DNA of 64,000 nucleotides from Darksidea phi. Lineage: Eukaryota; Ascomycota; Dothideomycetes; Pleosporales; Lentitheciaceae. Positions 1 to 10,958 of the stretch are shown piece after piece; position 1 is the stretch's first letter; each line of letters starts with the position of its first letter. The stretch lies in the NCBI GenBank assembly GCA_030770425.1, contig JASJFT010000108.1:87015-151014 (forward strand), in the 5' to 3' direction. Below the pieces are notes generated by a model that had not been told where the DNA came from, ran no database searches, and saw only the letters and a list, made by a program, of their open reading frames with translations. Made by a program: the position numbers and the translations under genes.

Positions 1-1303
1 GCGGGACATCATGCAGGTCCTGGCGAATAACGCATTGTGGATCGAGTTGGTCGAGATGAAGGCGTCGTGGTTCCTGAACTGGATATCGACAACCACAAGG
101 TTGTGGATGTGGTCTAGATGATCACGGATTTGATCGGCCGTAAGCTTCCCGGTTGCGCCGTGGATGACGAGATTTCGGCTGGCTCCGTTGGCAATCTTGT
201 TTGACACATGTGGTGGTACGTGGAATTGCCGCTCATTCCAGCGAAACTCGAGCTGATCTGGTCAGTCGATACATATTGGCATGAGCATGTTACTTACTCG
301 CTTCGTATGCAAATAGATATCTTTGCGCTTCGCGTACGCAAGGAAGTCTGCAGCACCTTCAACAAAGGAGATAGTGGCAGTGCGATCATTGCGGAGGAAG
401 ATGTCGAGGAGCCTTCCACCCCGAACGATGCTGACTAGATCCTTGTGCGTGGTCCGCTCTGACAGGTTGGTGATCAGAACGGTTCGCTGGTCATGAATGG
501 GGACCTTCTGGGAAGACTCATTCAAGTCGTCGTCTTCCTTGGGCGATTCGACAGAGGAGTCAGGCTGGGCGTAGCTGTAGACCCTATTGTAGGAATGGGA
601 GTGTGTTGACTGGAGACCCTCGCCCACCGCAGTATTGTCCGAGTTCGGCGATGCATCGTACCGCGGGGCGTTCATAGTGACGGGTATTGATTGTGGCCGA
701 ACAAACGTCTCTTCCCAGGTATTGGTACGAGTGGTGTACGTCGTTGGTTCATCGTTGGAGGCTGCTTCACTCTCGCCGGACACGAGTGTCTCCAGAGTCT
801 CGGCCGTCAATCCTCCACGAAAGAGGGCTTTCTTGAGCAGATCTGTGTCTGGTTAGAAGCATGTTTGCGGGGCCGTTTGTTCTCGTGGTGGGTAGAATTG
901 TGGGGTGGGACCACGCACTATACTCGCGCACTGCTTGCACCTGGTAGGCAACAGAGTTAGCACCGGGCAATCGTAGGTGGGACGATGGGTAGGCTGGGTG
1001 TCCACCACAAATAAGAACTGGGTGTGGGAGCGAGACGACATACCAGGTACTCATGCTCAGCCTTGGAGATGGTCACATTGTTAGAAAGGCTGGGGGTGGT
1101 ATCGAATTTATGGCCGGTGGTGTGCTGCTTGTTTATGAGCCCTGCTTGCTGCAACGGGGCGCACTGCTAATTGGGCGACACTCACGAACTCTGCTCTAGG
1201 TAACGATTAGCAGACAGCACAGCGGCACACAGCATGGAATGGGGGGCACTCACCGGCGCAAAAGGGCGTCGAAATAGGATCTGCCTATCGTGACAGTTGC
1301 CAT
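1..1303 (-). CDS. nrd1: Nrd1-type RRM RNA-binding protein, 3' end outside the window
   Basis: Multi-RRM RNA-binding protein of the fungal 'negative regulator of differentiation 1' type; members bind mRNA and influence sexual or stress differentiation (family knowledge). Six exons are read on the minus strand: 1303-1254, 1195-1186, 1124-1044, 940-919, 848-298 and 252 to the window edge. All junctions have GT/AG and keep frame. The protein starts MATVTIGRSYFDALLRR, then has a short helical N-terminal region containing NNVTISKAEHEYL, a low-complexity linker, a first RRM (core TVLITNLSE near residue 170) and the start of a second (core RNLVIHGA near residue 265). Two micro-exons of 10 and 22 nt are needed to connect the conserved N-terminus. 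The start ATG lies in good context and is the usual family start. The C-terminal RRMs lie beyond base 1. Confidence 0.82.
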
Positions 1304-1763
1304 GGTGGTTGGAGAAGAACACGCTCAAGGCTGACGACGCCTGTGCGAGGTGCGGCGAGAGGGAATCGCAGGAGGAGACGGGCTGGGGGAGAGCAAGCGT
1401 GGGCGGCCATGGAATCATTTTATCGGACGGCCTGGCCCAAGCTCCATGGCGACTTCCCAGCAGTTCGGAGCGCTAGCAGCGCTGCCGCCCCGGACTTCTT
1501 TCATGCAGCCGCCGCTGCGCCGTCGCAGTTGCGTGTGTCCGCGGAATAAAGCTAAATATACATGTGAAAAATAGAAGCGGTGCACTGGTTCGGGCACCTG
1601 CATGTCGCGATACCTCGGAGATTGACCTGCCTCAAGGTGGCACGGCTGGGACGGTCTCCGTGTAGCTCTTCCGTGCACCCTTGGCGCATCTGCTCGTTCC
1701 GGCGTAGCGTTGTCGCGTGTGGAAGCGATGCAAAGTCTGGGAAGCGTCATTGTGCCTCTGTCT
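1304..1763. promoter_or_regulatory. Divergent promoter between nrd1-type gene and BCS1
   Basis: About 460 bp separate the two divergently transcribed start codons, so both 5' regions must lie here. GC content is ordinary. I see no clear TATA box and no supportable gene; the open frames on the minus strand here do not resemble a protein family. Confidence 0.5.
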
Positions 1764-3262
1764 ATGGACCCCCCCAAAACACCCACCCCATCGCAGCAGC
1801 TCGCAAAGCATGCGCCCGTCGAGGGCGGCGAGGGCTTCAGCTCCTACTTCGCGCACCTGACCGGAAACCCTTTTTTTACCGCCGTACGATGCTCTGTCTG
1901 CTGACTTGGAAGGAGTGCTCACAACCGCCATAGGGCTTCGGTCTCGCAGCGCTTGCGACGGCGGCGCGTATCGGCCAGAAAAGCCTCCAGCATGGGGCCG
2001 CACTCCTGCGTCGCCGCATGCTCGTCGACCTCGAAATAACACGCCACGACCATGCCTATCCGTGGTTGCTGCTGTGGATGACCAACTTCCACCGGGCACA
2101 GCTCGCAGGCGCCCAGCAGACGCCGCAGAGCGGCATCCTCTCGTCTCTCATCAGTCGGCTCAACCCGCGCTTGCACCACCTCCAAGTGAGCACCGTCCAG
2201 TCGAAGACCGGTCCGTCAAACGCGGCCCATTTCCTCTTCGTGCCTGGCCATGGGAAGCACATTCTGCGCTATGGAAGCTCGTTCATCTTTGTCGATCGGC
2301 AGAGAAAGGAGAAGACGTTCAGCACCACCACAGGCGAGCCATTCGAAACCATCACCCTCACGACCCTGTACTCGCAGCGCAACGTGTTCGAGCAAATCTT
2401 CGCCGAGGCACACCAGATGCACCAGCAGATGCAAGAAGGGAAGACGGTGATATACAATGCGATGCCCGATTGGCAGCCATTTGGGGAGGCGAAGCGGAAA
2501 CGACCTCTAGAATCCGTCATCCTAGAGCGTGGTGTCAAGGAGCGCATCGTCGAGGATGTGCAGGCCTTCCTCAAAGCACGCACATGGTACCTCGACCGCG
2601 GCATACCCTACAGAAGAGGCTACCTGCTGTACGGCCCACCAGGGACGGGGAAGAGCTCTTTCATACAGGCGCTCGCAGGTCATTTGGACTTCAACATTGC
2701 CATTCTCAATGTTAGCCAGCGGGGTCTGCACGATGACCGGTTAAGTCAGCTTCTGACCAAGATTCCACCCCGCACCATAGTGCTGCTGGAAGACGTCGAT
2801 GTTGCATTTGCTAATCGCAAAAGGCCAGATGCCGACGGCTACTCCGGCGCCACTGTCACCTTCTCAGGGCTGCTGAACGCGCTCGATGGCGTCGCGAGTG
2901 CTGAGGAGCGCATCGTGTTTCTTACAACGAATCATGTCGAGAGACTAGATGAGGCTCTCATCCGCCCTGGCCGGGTCGACATGACTGTTCGGCTGGGCGA
3001 GGCAACCGAATACCAGATCGAACAGCTATGGGATCGTTTTTACGCCGAGTTTGATGCCAGCGGCGAGGGGAAGCAGCGGTTTCTGGCCAAGGTCAAGGCG
3101 CTTGGGCTGACGGACTCACTGAGCACGGCAGCGCTGCAGGGGCTGTTCCTGTACAACAAGGACGACGTGGAGGGCGCCATCAAGATGGTGGAAGGTCTCA
3201 CTGCCGGTCCCAGTCACCGCGACGACCATGTGGATCTACCGGGACACGTGGGTGTCGGATAA
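1764..3262 (+). CDS. BCS1: Mitochondrial chaperone BCS1 (AAA ATPase)
   Basis: AAA ATPase of the mitochondrial inner membrane that moves the folded Rieske Fe-S protein across the membrane during complex III assembly (family knowledge). Two exons, 1764-1883 and 1934-3262, give 482 aa. The spliced N-terminus has the single membrane helix (GFGLAALATAARIG), followed by the BCS1-specific domain (RRRMLVDLEI...HDHAYPW) that acts as the internal import signal. The AAA domain shows Walker A GPPGTGKSSF, Walker B IVLLEDVDVAF, sensor FLTTNHVERLDEALIRPGRVD and the arginine finger region. An in-frame ATG at 1728 would add 12 residues; I prefer 1764. The reading frame starting at 2018 alone would miss the membrane helix. 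High confidence. Confidence 0.93.
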
Positions 3263-3589
3263 TGGGGGGATCCACTTGTATGACGTAGTGCAGTGTACAT
3301 AGTCGTGCAGGATGGCTGTAAATATCCACGCGCAGTTAGGCGACCCCGCGAGGACCTGCGGTAAACGTGCAAGACATGCGAAATGCAGCAGGGTTTAGCA
3401 CATGCAGCAGCGTCTGTCATCGATAACCTGCCGATGCCGGGAGCTTCTGCATTGTCTTTTGCTTGGCGCCGGCGGATCTAGCCGCTATCTGATCTTCCGA
3501 TAAGTCAGTCGACCGTCGAAAAGCGGCCTGCTAAACCCCTTTCGACGCGTCGAGCTGTCCTCACGCGCCCATGCCGCCAGTCGATACAT
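3263..3589. other. Intergenic, BCS1 3' end to OPT transporter 5' end
   Basis: 327 bp between two genes on the same strand. It must hold the BCS1 terminator and the OPT promoter. I see no conserved motif or small gene. Confidence 0.4.
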
Positions 3590-6500
3590 ATGAGGTCTGA
3601 AGGCCGCCCTGGGCGACCGCAGTCCGAGCCCGCTGTTCCCTCGTCGAGCTCACGTGTCGGCGACACAAGGTTGAGGGCGCCGGACGCTTCCATCGCGGCA
3701 GGCAGCTACGAACTCCACCATCTCCCCCCAAACGAAAGCACAGCCGCAGCCGGATCGATCCCTCATGACGAATGCGACGAGAGCGACTGTCCCGCCGACT
3801 CTTCACCCCATCCCGGCCGCCAAAACATGTCGCGCGCGCCGCTGCTGGTGCGCTCGTCTCCGGCCCAGGGCACAGGCTCGTATGGAGGTCTTCCCGTCCT
3901 CTCCCTGAGCTCTAGCCCCGACGACTCCGACGACCATCATGTGACCAGTCTTCCTCAACGCACCAAGAGAAAGGGAAAAAGCAAGCTCAGACACAGCGAA
4001 TCCGCTCCACGCCGGTCTTCGGTGAACCAAAGCCATGCCGACCTGGTACGGAGCGAGCCGGTTTCCACACCATCGCGGGCCCGGCGGCGCAGCACCAGGG
4101 ACGAGATTAGTAGTAGCAGCAGCAGCAGCAGCGCGCTGCTTGAGGATGCAGTTGAAGGGCAGGAAGAATCGGGTCTAGAATCGCGATTCAACGCAAGCGG
4201 CCTGGCTCCGTCAGCAATAGGTGCTCCATGCGTCTTTGAAAGCTTGCAGTCCTCGTCCGCCAGCAGCCACATGGAGGGTGCTGAGGAAGATGAAGAGTCC
4301 TCGGAGAGTGAAGACATGCACGACATGAAGGACCACGGCCACCCTTCAGACAACTCGCCGTACGCCCACGTACGCGCGTCCGTCGCGGCCACCGATGACC
4401 TCTCGTTATCCATCGATACACCACGCATGTGGGCGTTATCCATTTTGTTTGCGATACTTGGATCTTCTACCAATTTGTTCTTCTCTTTGAGATACCCGAG
4501 CGTTAGCATCACACCTATCATTGCTCTTTTACTTGTTCATCCTCTTGGCTTGCTGTGGGACCAGCTTCTGAAACGATCAGATGACCCCGACGAAACGTTT
4601 CTCAACGGAGCTCTCCAATCCGAGAATGGCTCCGTGTACGATAATGGAAGCCGACCCGCTTCTAGACACGGTTCTCACCTTTCGCGATCGGGACTGCCGT
4701 GGGGCACGCGCACAAGACTTTGGCTTGCGCAGGGGCGCTGGAACGCAAAGGAGCATTGCTGCGTGTACATCAGCAGCAATGTGTCCTTTGGGTTTGCGTT
4801 CGCGACAGATGTCAGTACAACACGCCACCAGAAGCACAATGTTAACGTACAGCTAGGTAATTGTAGAACAAACTAAGTTTTACAAGCAAGATCTCGGCGT
4901 CGCCTATCAGATACTACTCACGTTGTCCACCCAGATTCTCGGATATGCGCTCGCTGGGCTCACCCGCCAGTATCTAGTCCGACCAAGTGGAATGATCTGG
5001 CCTAGCACGCTCGTCTCCACATCTATGTTCACAGCGCTACACAAGGGCGAAAACAAGCCGGCCAATGGCTGGACCATCTCGCCGTCCAAATTCTTTGTGC
5101 GCGTGTTCATTGGCTCTGTAGCGTTCTATTTCCTACCCGGTCTCCTTATGCCCGCCTTGAGCACTTTTAACGTCATCACCTGGTTCGCGCCGAAAAATGT
5201 CGTTGTAGCTAACCTTGTAAGTGCGCAGTGGGGCATCATAAGCGTGTATGTACTAATATAGACAGTTTGGAGTTGCTTCTGGTCTTGGACTTTTCCCTTT
5301 GACGTTTGATTGGGGGCAGATAGCATACATTGGATCGCCACTCGTGACACCTTTTTGGGCGGCGCTCAACATTCTCGGTGGCCTTGTTCTGGTCATGTGG
5401 ATTGCGGCCCCATTGATGTGTATGTATCCCTATCTTTACATAACTATGTGATGCTAACATCATTACAGATTATGCTAACGTGATGTTCTCCGCCTACATG
5501 CCGATTCTATCAGCCGCCGTCTTCGACAATCGAGGCAAGCCATACGACGTTAGTAAGATCTTGACGGATAGTTTCCTTTTCGACAGAGAAGCGTACGAGA
5601 ACTACAGCAGAGTGTTCCTGCCTATAACATATGTTTTGAGCTATGCGCTACAATTCGCTGCCCTCACAGCCTTAATCTCTCACACGGCCTTATGGCACGG
5701 GAAAGACATTATAAGGCAATGGCGCCGTTCCTGGGCTGAGATTCGGAGAAAGCCAGGGCCCGAGTATGAGCCTTTACCTGAGGATTCTGGAAGTAATGGT
5801 CGTCCTACCTCGTCGAGACTATTCAGATCAAATACGATGTCATCGGAGCCAGAATTGGAAGACTTGCTGAACTCAGAGGACGTTCACAACCGGCTGATGC
5901 GACGGTACGAGGACGTTCCAGTCTTCTGGTACATCATGACTGGTGTGAGTATGACCGCCATTGGCATATTCGTTGTTGAATACTACCCTATCCATCTGCC
6001 CTGGTATGGCCTCCTTCTGGCCCTTAGCATTGGCGCAGTCCTGTTCATTCCCATTGGCATCGTAATGGCCATAACAAATCAACAAAGCAGTCTCTACCTC
6101 ATCTGCCAACTCATCTGTGGCGTCGCCTTCCCCGGCCGTCCCGTCGCAAACATGGTCTTCACAACCTACGGCTACATTACATCGACACAAGGCCTTAAGT
6201 TCTCCTCGGATCTCAAGCTGGGTCACTATATGAAGATCCCACCCAAGATTCTATTTAATCTTCAGCTCTCGGCTACTATTATCTCGAGTTTGACACAGAT
6301 CGGTGTGCTGAATTGGATGCTCCGCTTCATTCCTGGGATATGCACATCAGAAGCTATTAATGGCTTCACCTGCCCCATCGCCCGCGTCCACTTCAATGGC
6401 AGCATTCTCTGGGGCGTCGTCGGTCCCGCACGTTTCTTCGGCCCAGGCGCGCTTTACCGCCCGCTCGTGTGGGCCTTCTTGGTAGGCTTTATTGCACCGA

Positions 6501-6956
6501 TCATCATATGGTTCCTCGCTCGCAACGACCGTAAATCCATCCTACGGAAAGTTAACCTCGCTGTGGTCTTTGGTTCTCTCTCCTGGATTCCGCCTGCTAC
6601 GGGACTTAACTTCTCCGTGTGGGCAATTGTGTGCTACGTTTTCAACTTTGAGATTCGGAAGCGGAAGAAAGAATGGTGGAAAAAGTATAATATGACGCTC
6701 AGCGCGGCACTGGATTCCGGTCTCGCCGTGGGCGTCGTAGTGATCTTCTTTGGAATTGTATTCCCAGGGTGGATGAGTGGGTTTAAGTGGTGGGGAACTG
6801 AGGTCTATAAGCAGGTGAGTATATCATGTACCCAAAAAACCCAACGACGAGCGTGGTAGGATCTCTTGCTGATAGAATGTGCAGGGATGCGATTGGCGAG
6901 CATGCCCATACAGAACGGTCAAAGATGGGGAAACATTTGGTCCGCACGCATGGTGA
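3590..6956 (+). CDS. OPT family oligopeptide/metal-chelate transporter
   Basis: Oligopeptide transporter (OPT) superfamily membrane protein; members move small peptides or metal chelates with protons (family knowledge, substrate here unknown). Five exons: 3590-4810, 4857-5216, 5266-5419, 5469-6814 and 6885-6956, total about 1049 aa. Membrane segments begin near residue 280 ([19 protein letters not shown]) and continue to near residue 1015. OPT-like signatures include [28 protein letters not shown] and [21 protein letters not shown]. The first ~280 residues are Ser/Asp/Glu-rich and disordered, unusually long for the family. A charged cytosolic loop lies near residue 650. The last exon gives the short tail ending FGPHAW. 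Exon joins keep frame throughout. Confidence 0.9.
4108..4132 (+). repeat. AGT/AGC microsatellite coding for a Ser run in the OPT protein
   Basis: An uninterrupted run of AGT then AGC codons encodes eight consecutive serines in the disordered N-terminus of the OPT transporter. The length is likely to vary between strains (inference from repeat type). Confidence 0.8.
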
Positions 6957-8027
6957 TTCTGATTTCCGACACCGAACTGCATTGCATTGCTTGCATTGTT
7001 GGGGTTGACTTGGTATTTGCATTGAATCATGGCGTTTTGTGCGTTGAGTAAAGCATTTGGGTGGACGATTCGATCTTGGTGTCAAAAAGGTATGAAATTA
7101 TAGAATCATGACTTGATGGTACGGGATGATATGACATCTTGGCTGTTGTACATCAAGGATACGAGTATAGTGCTTCTACTGTGTGTCGTGCGGACCTGCG
7201 AAAGGGACTCCCACTATGAAAATCCAGACAAATGAAATCTTGATTCATCTGGATTTACATAGTACGGTTCTCTTTTACAAGGTCCGCACGAACACGGTAG
7301 CTATACACTACCCAAGTCCATAAACTCGATTCTGTTGCACGAAACCGCCACATTTGCACTCCTCGCACCAGCCCTAATTTCCAAATCGAGGACCTCTAGA
7401 AAGCCCCCCAAGTTGGCCTGCAATTCTGCCCATCCGCGCACACCCAAGCGCTACACGAGCCGCATGATGTGTGGTGCGTGCTTCTCTAAAAGAAGCTCAG
7501 TTTCGTCCACTTATGTGACCCCTAGCTTCCTCTCTTAAAGTAGTCGCTATAGCTGCAGTATAACACAATTGCTCTATAAGATTACATGCATAGCTCTGCA
7601 TAGTACAGAGGAACACGTTTCAAGGTTTCTACACACTAATCTTCCGTGTACACTGCGTTGCAGGGTGGGGAAATCAGCGAGTATTTCAATGTAGTGGCTT
7701 AGTAAAACGAGCTTCTTTGTCGCTTTGAAGTTGCTATCGCGCTGAGCTACAGGAGGCATAAGAGCGTGGAGGGCTGGATTTTGGTGCCTGTTGGTCGGCG
7801 GTTTGTTGCGTGTGGGTGGTTTGACCGCTGGGAGACGCTTCCTTGGGGTGGTTTTTAGGATAGAAGGGTGGCTGGCTTAGGTTGTATTTGTATGGTATGT
7901 AGGGATAAGATGAGATAAGTTGGGCGACGATAGATGGAGATGAGGGAGTGCGAGAGGATGTCGTTTAGTATTATGCATGGTATGCTAAACTAGAGGAAGA
8001 GAAACGGACATAAAGGCCATATGTTCG
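6957..8027. other. Intergenic with a foldback MITE, otherwise empty
   Basis: About 1.07 kb lies between the convergent 3' ends of the OPT transporter and the hydrolase fusion gene. A MITE-like foldback element occupies about 7166-7312 (listed separately). The rest is AT-richer than the neighbouring genes, with no supportable coding frame. Confidence 0.5.
7166..7312. mobile_element. Foldback MITE (non-autonomous, ~145 bp)
   Basis: The left arm (from TAGTGCTTCTACTGTG, containing CGTGCGGACC and ACTATG) is matched in reverse complement by the right arm (containing GGTCCGCACG, ending CTATACACTA). Each arm is about 70 bp and the two are roughly 70% identical. Nearly the whole element is therefore a long imperfect hairpin, with a short centre near 7233-7240. 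There is no coding capacity. A single arm of the same family occurs at about 63905-63960, so the element is dispersed. Target duplications are unclear; TA at the edges would suggest a Tc1/mariner-type origin (inference). Confidence 0.65.
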
Positions 8028-10278
8028 TTAGCATGTTCCGGCCTCCATACTCTCTTGAAATCTCCTCGCAATCTCTAACATCTCCGCATCTAACCTACTC
8101 CCACTCAAGAACGTCACACTAAACGGCAAGACGCCCTCGTCCTCCTTCCTGCCACTAAGCTCAGAAACGGGATACGTGCCAGCCGGCACCGCTGCAGCAC
8201 ACAGATCTAGTACATTGCCACAGTGTGTGAACTCACCCAACACACTGTTCTTCTTGATTGGATCGGCGAGCACTTCTTCGATCGTCCAATGAGTTGGCGC
8301 GGTAGGTACTACGAGTACGTCAATACCCGATGCTGCATATGCAAAGACTTGATCTGCTTGACGTGTGTAAAGGGCCTTGGCTTGGAGGTCGCGGTAGGCT
8401 TGTACCGCTGTGCTTTGCCTCGCAATGACGGCGTCTATCAGCTTCAATATCACAGGGTGTAGCGCTGAGCGATTCTTCTCGAGAAAGTCGTCTGGTAAAG
8501 AGGCTAAACGCTCCGAGACGAAAGTGCCGTCGTACAGTAGTTGCCCGGCCTTCTGAAAGGGGGACCAGTCAAAGGGTGTGAGTACCCCACCCATCTTTTG
8601 CAGTTTTGCAACCGTCTCATTGAACATACGACGTGCAGGAAGCGAACAGATGGCCAGGGCCTCGGGCGGTGGGATGCCGAATTTGAATGCTTTTGCTTGG
8701 AGGCCAATGCTATTGATATGGCGCTCGAAGGCGATGGCGGGTTTAGAGTAGGGATCGGAGGGGTCAGAATCTTCGAGGATTTGCCAGAGTGTTCGGGCGT
8801 CTGAGACAGTGCGCGTAGTAAGGGCAATGCAGTCTAACGATAGGCATGCAGGCGTGACGCCACAGAAGGAGATCGTGCCTCGCGTGGGCTTGTAGCCTAC
8901 GACACCATTGAAGCCTGGTGGTACCCGGCCTGAACCCGCCGTATCTGTTGCGAGGGAAAAAGAAACGAGGTTTGCGCCTACGGAAACGGCATTGCCGCTG
9001 CTAGAACCGCCACTGATGTAATCTTTGTGGAAGACGGAGTGTGGGATGCCGTAGGGGCTTCGGCACCCGGTAAGTCCTGTCGCGAGTTGATCAAGGTTGG
9101 TTTTGCCAATGAACAGTGCGCCTTCGGATACAACTTTTTCATAAACAACAGCGGAAGTAGACGCAACATGTGCCAGTGGTGGACATGCGGTCGTTGTTTG
9201 TAAGCCTGCTACATCGATACTGTCCTTGAGGGAGAATGGGATACCGAACAAAGGCGGAAGCGCCTTTCGATCAGTGTATTTGGCAGCCAAAGTCTTCGCG
9301 GCGGAGAGCACATTGTCTTTGGATTCGAGGTGGATCCATACTGCAGGGTCAATACTTTTGTATGCTTCGATTTTGTCGTAGAGGGTCTCGGCCACGGTGA
9401 CTGGAGAGAGACCATTCCTGTAGGCCCTCTGTAGACTCGTAATTGTCAGGTCGCCATCAAAGTCTGGCGGTGTCTGCGGCGGTGTAGACTCCGTATTGCG
9501 ACTAAGAGTAGCCAGAGGTGTGAGTACGTCTACGAGAGGTTGCAGGGCACCGATGAAGCCGAAGAGGCCTTGAGACCAATGGATCATGTCGAGAGTACTT
9601 TTCTTAAAGCACCCATCGTTGTAACCACTTGTCGCTTCTTCGATGCCACCTGAACATTGTTAACGTTTGGACTTTGTTGCTTGGAGAGTGCAACTTACAA
9701 CACTCAAAGCCTCTGTCATTCGCCTCCCTGATCGAGGTTGCAAAACAGCATTCGGTCGTGACGCCAGAAACTATAAGATGAGTGATCGCTCGAGCCTTCA
9801 ACTTGTGGAAAATTTCAGTGTTCCAGAACGAGCCTTTGCCAGGCTTGTCGATAACCACCTCTCCAGGAAGTGGCTGCAGTTCGTCGATGATATCATGTCC
9901 ATACTCGCCGCGAACAAGCAGCCGACCCAGTTCACCCTTCTCACCAATGACGAGTTTGTGTTGAGTATTGTTGGGTGCGGCAGCCTGCCTCACCAATTTT
10001 GACGAAGGGCAGTCTGACAGGTCTGGCTTGTGGCCTTCGCGCGTATGCACGATAGTCATGCCAGCACCTCTGCATGCGTCAAGAAGCTTCTTTGTTGGAG
10101 CAATAGAAGCTTGGACTGCTTCCAGGTTTCCGCCTTGTATCTCGCCAAACCCCTTCGCCAGTAGGAAGTCGCGCTGCATGTCAATCACGAGGAGGGCGGT
10201 GTGTTTGAGAGTGAAGGAGAACGCGTATGGCTTCGCGTCAAAAGTGAGAACTTCTGTGCCATCTTTTGAAGAAGACAT
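8028..10278 (-). CDS. Isochorismatase-like cysteine hydrolase fused to allophanate-hydrolase-type amidase
   Basis: Single gene of two exons, 10278-9699 and 9649-8028, giving 733 aa. Residues 1-~225 form an isochorismatase-fold cysteine hydrolase (family of biuret and ureidoacrylate hydrolases). The candidate triad is Asp33 in LLVIDMQRDF, Lys145 in IDKPGKGSFWNT and Cys178 in GVTTECCF. The 49-nt intron (GTAAGT...TTCAG) joins FEC to CGIEEATSGYNDG, completing that fold; the same frame runs with no stop through DMIHWSQGLFGF into the amidase. Residues ~260-733 form an amidase-signature domain most like allophanate hydrolase: Lys335 in FSLKDSID, the cis-Ser within GGSSSG near 410 and Ser433 in DTAGSGRVP. 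The C-terminal extra domain of bacterial AtzF is absent. Known chemistry of the halves suggests ureido or biuret substrate to allophanate to ammonia plus CO2; the substrate is inferred. Probably cytosolic, as no targeting signal is seen. The Met at 9587 is internal, not a separate gene start. Confidence 0.85.
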
Positions 10279-10958
10279 GGTAACAGTGCAAGAGCAAGCT
10301 AGAGCGAAGTCCCGACCAAGCAGAGTGATTCTGTAAGTGGAGAGCGGGGGGTTTCACGCAACTTCAACAGAGAATGCAAAAAGACTAGAGATGCAAGTCA
10401 GGAAAAAGGAAATGAGACACCTCACGCTCGATAGATCCCATCTATCTGATTAAGGTCCGATATCAGAAGTTGCCGCAGGCTCATGCAGCGGGCCTCCGGC
10501 CGGCGAGCGGTTAGGCGAAGGCGCGGCCATCTTTATCTGGGGAATCTAGAGCGCTAATCCAATTCCGAACTAGAACTCTCTCTCTCGACATCTACCCCGC
10601 TAGCCTGGCCCTCTTTTCCCTGAACACACCTTAGCCATCAAGCCTCTTTCCCCACGAAACAGCTCTGGGGATCGCTTGATGGCGCGTCTCATTTGATACA
10701 GCTAGCCCATGTGTTTGCAAATCGCAAGCACCCTAGCACGGCGCTATGGCTCGCCGCAGGCTCCTATCTTTCGAGCTTTCGGCGTATCAATATCTGATGC
10801 CTGGCTTGTGAGCATCTTAGGAAAGCTGGCTTGACCCTGGTGAGATGTATATGTAGGTGCAAGGAACCCAGGGAAAATATTCCGCATCATCGGGTTATTG
10901 ATCTGCTTGAACAAGCCTCGCTAAATATTTTGAAGAAGCATCTTTCAACCGCCACATC
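10279..10958. promoter_or_regulatory. Divergent promoter of hydrolase fusion and NCS1 permease, with GATA sites
   Basis: This 680-bp region separates two divergent start codons and so holds both promoters. Four matches to the fungal nitrogen GATA-factor site HGATAR (either strand) lie at 10429-10434 (CGATAG), 10442-10447 (CTATCT), 10533-10538 (TTATCT) and 10764-10769 (CTATCT). About two would be expected by chance, so this is supportive but not decisive. A GC-rich CCGGCCGGCG stretch near 10495-10505 resembles paired CGG triplets used by Zn2Cys6 factors. Together they suggest nitrogen-repressed, pathway-induced expression (inference). Confidence 0.45.

Noticed and set aside
1906..2715. 269-codon frame overlapping BCS1
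   Set aside because: It is in a different frame from the clear AAA ATPase and has Arg/Pro-rich shadow composition.
8028..9587. Amidase as an independent gene starting at the Met at 9587
   Set aside because: The frame is open upstream through the end of the isochorismatase fold, and the Met sits inside the conserved LDMIHWSQGLFGF of that fold.
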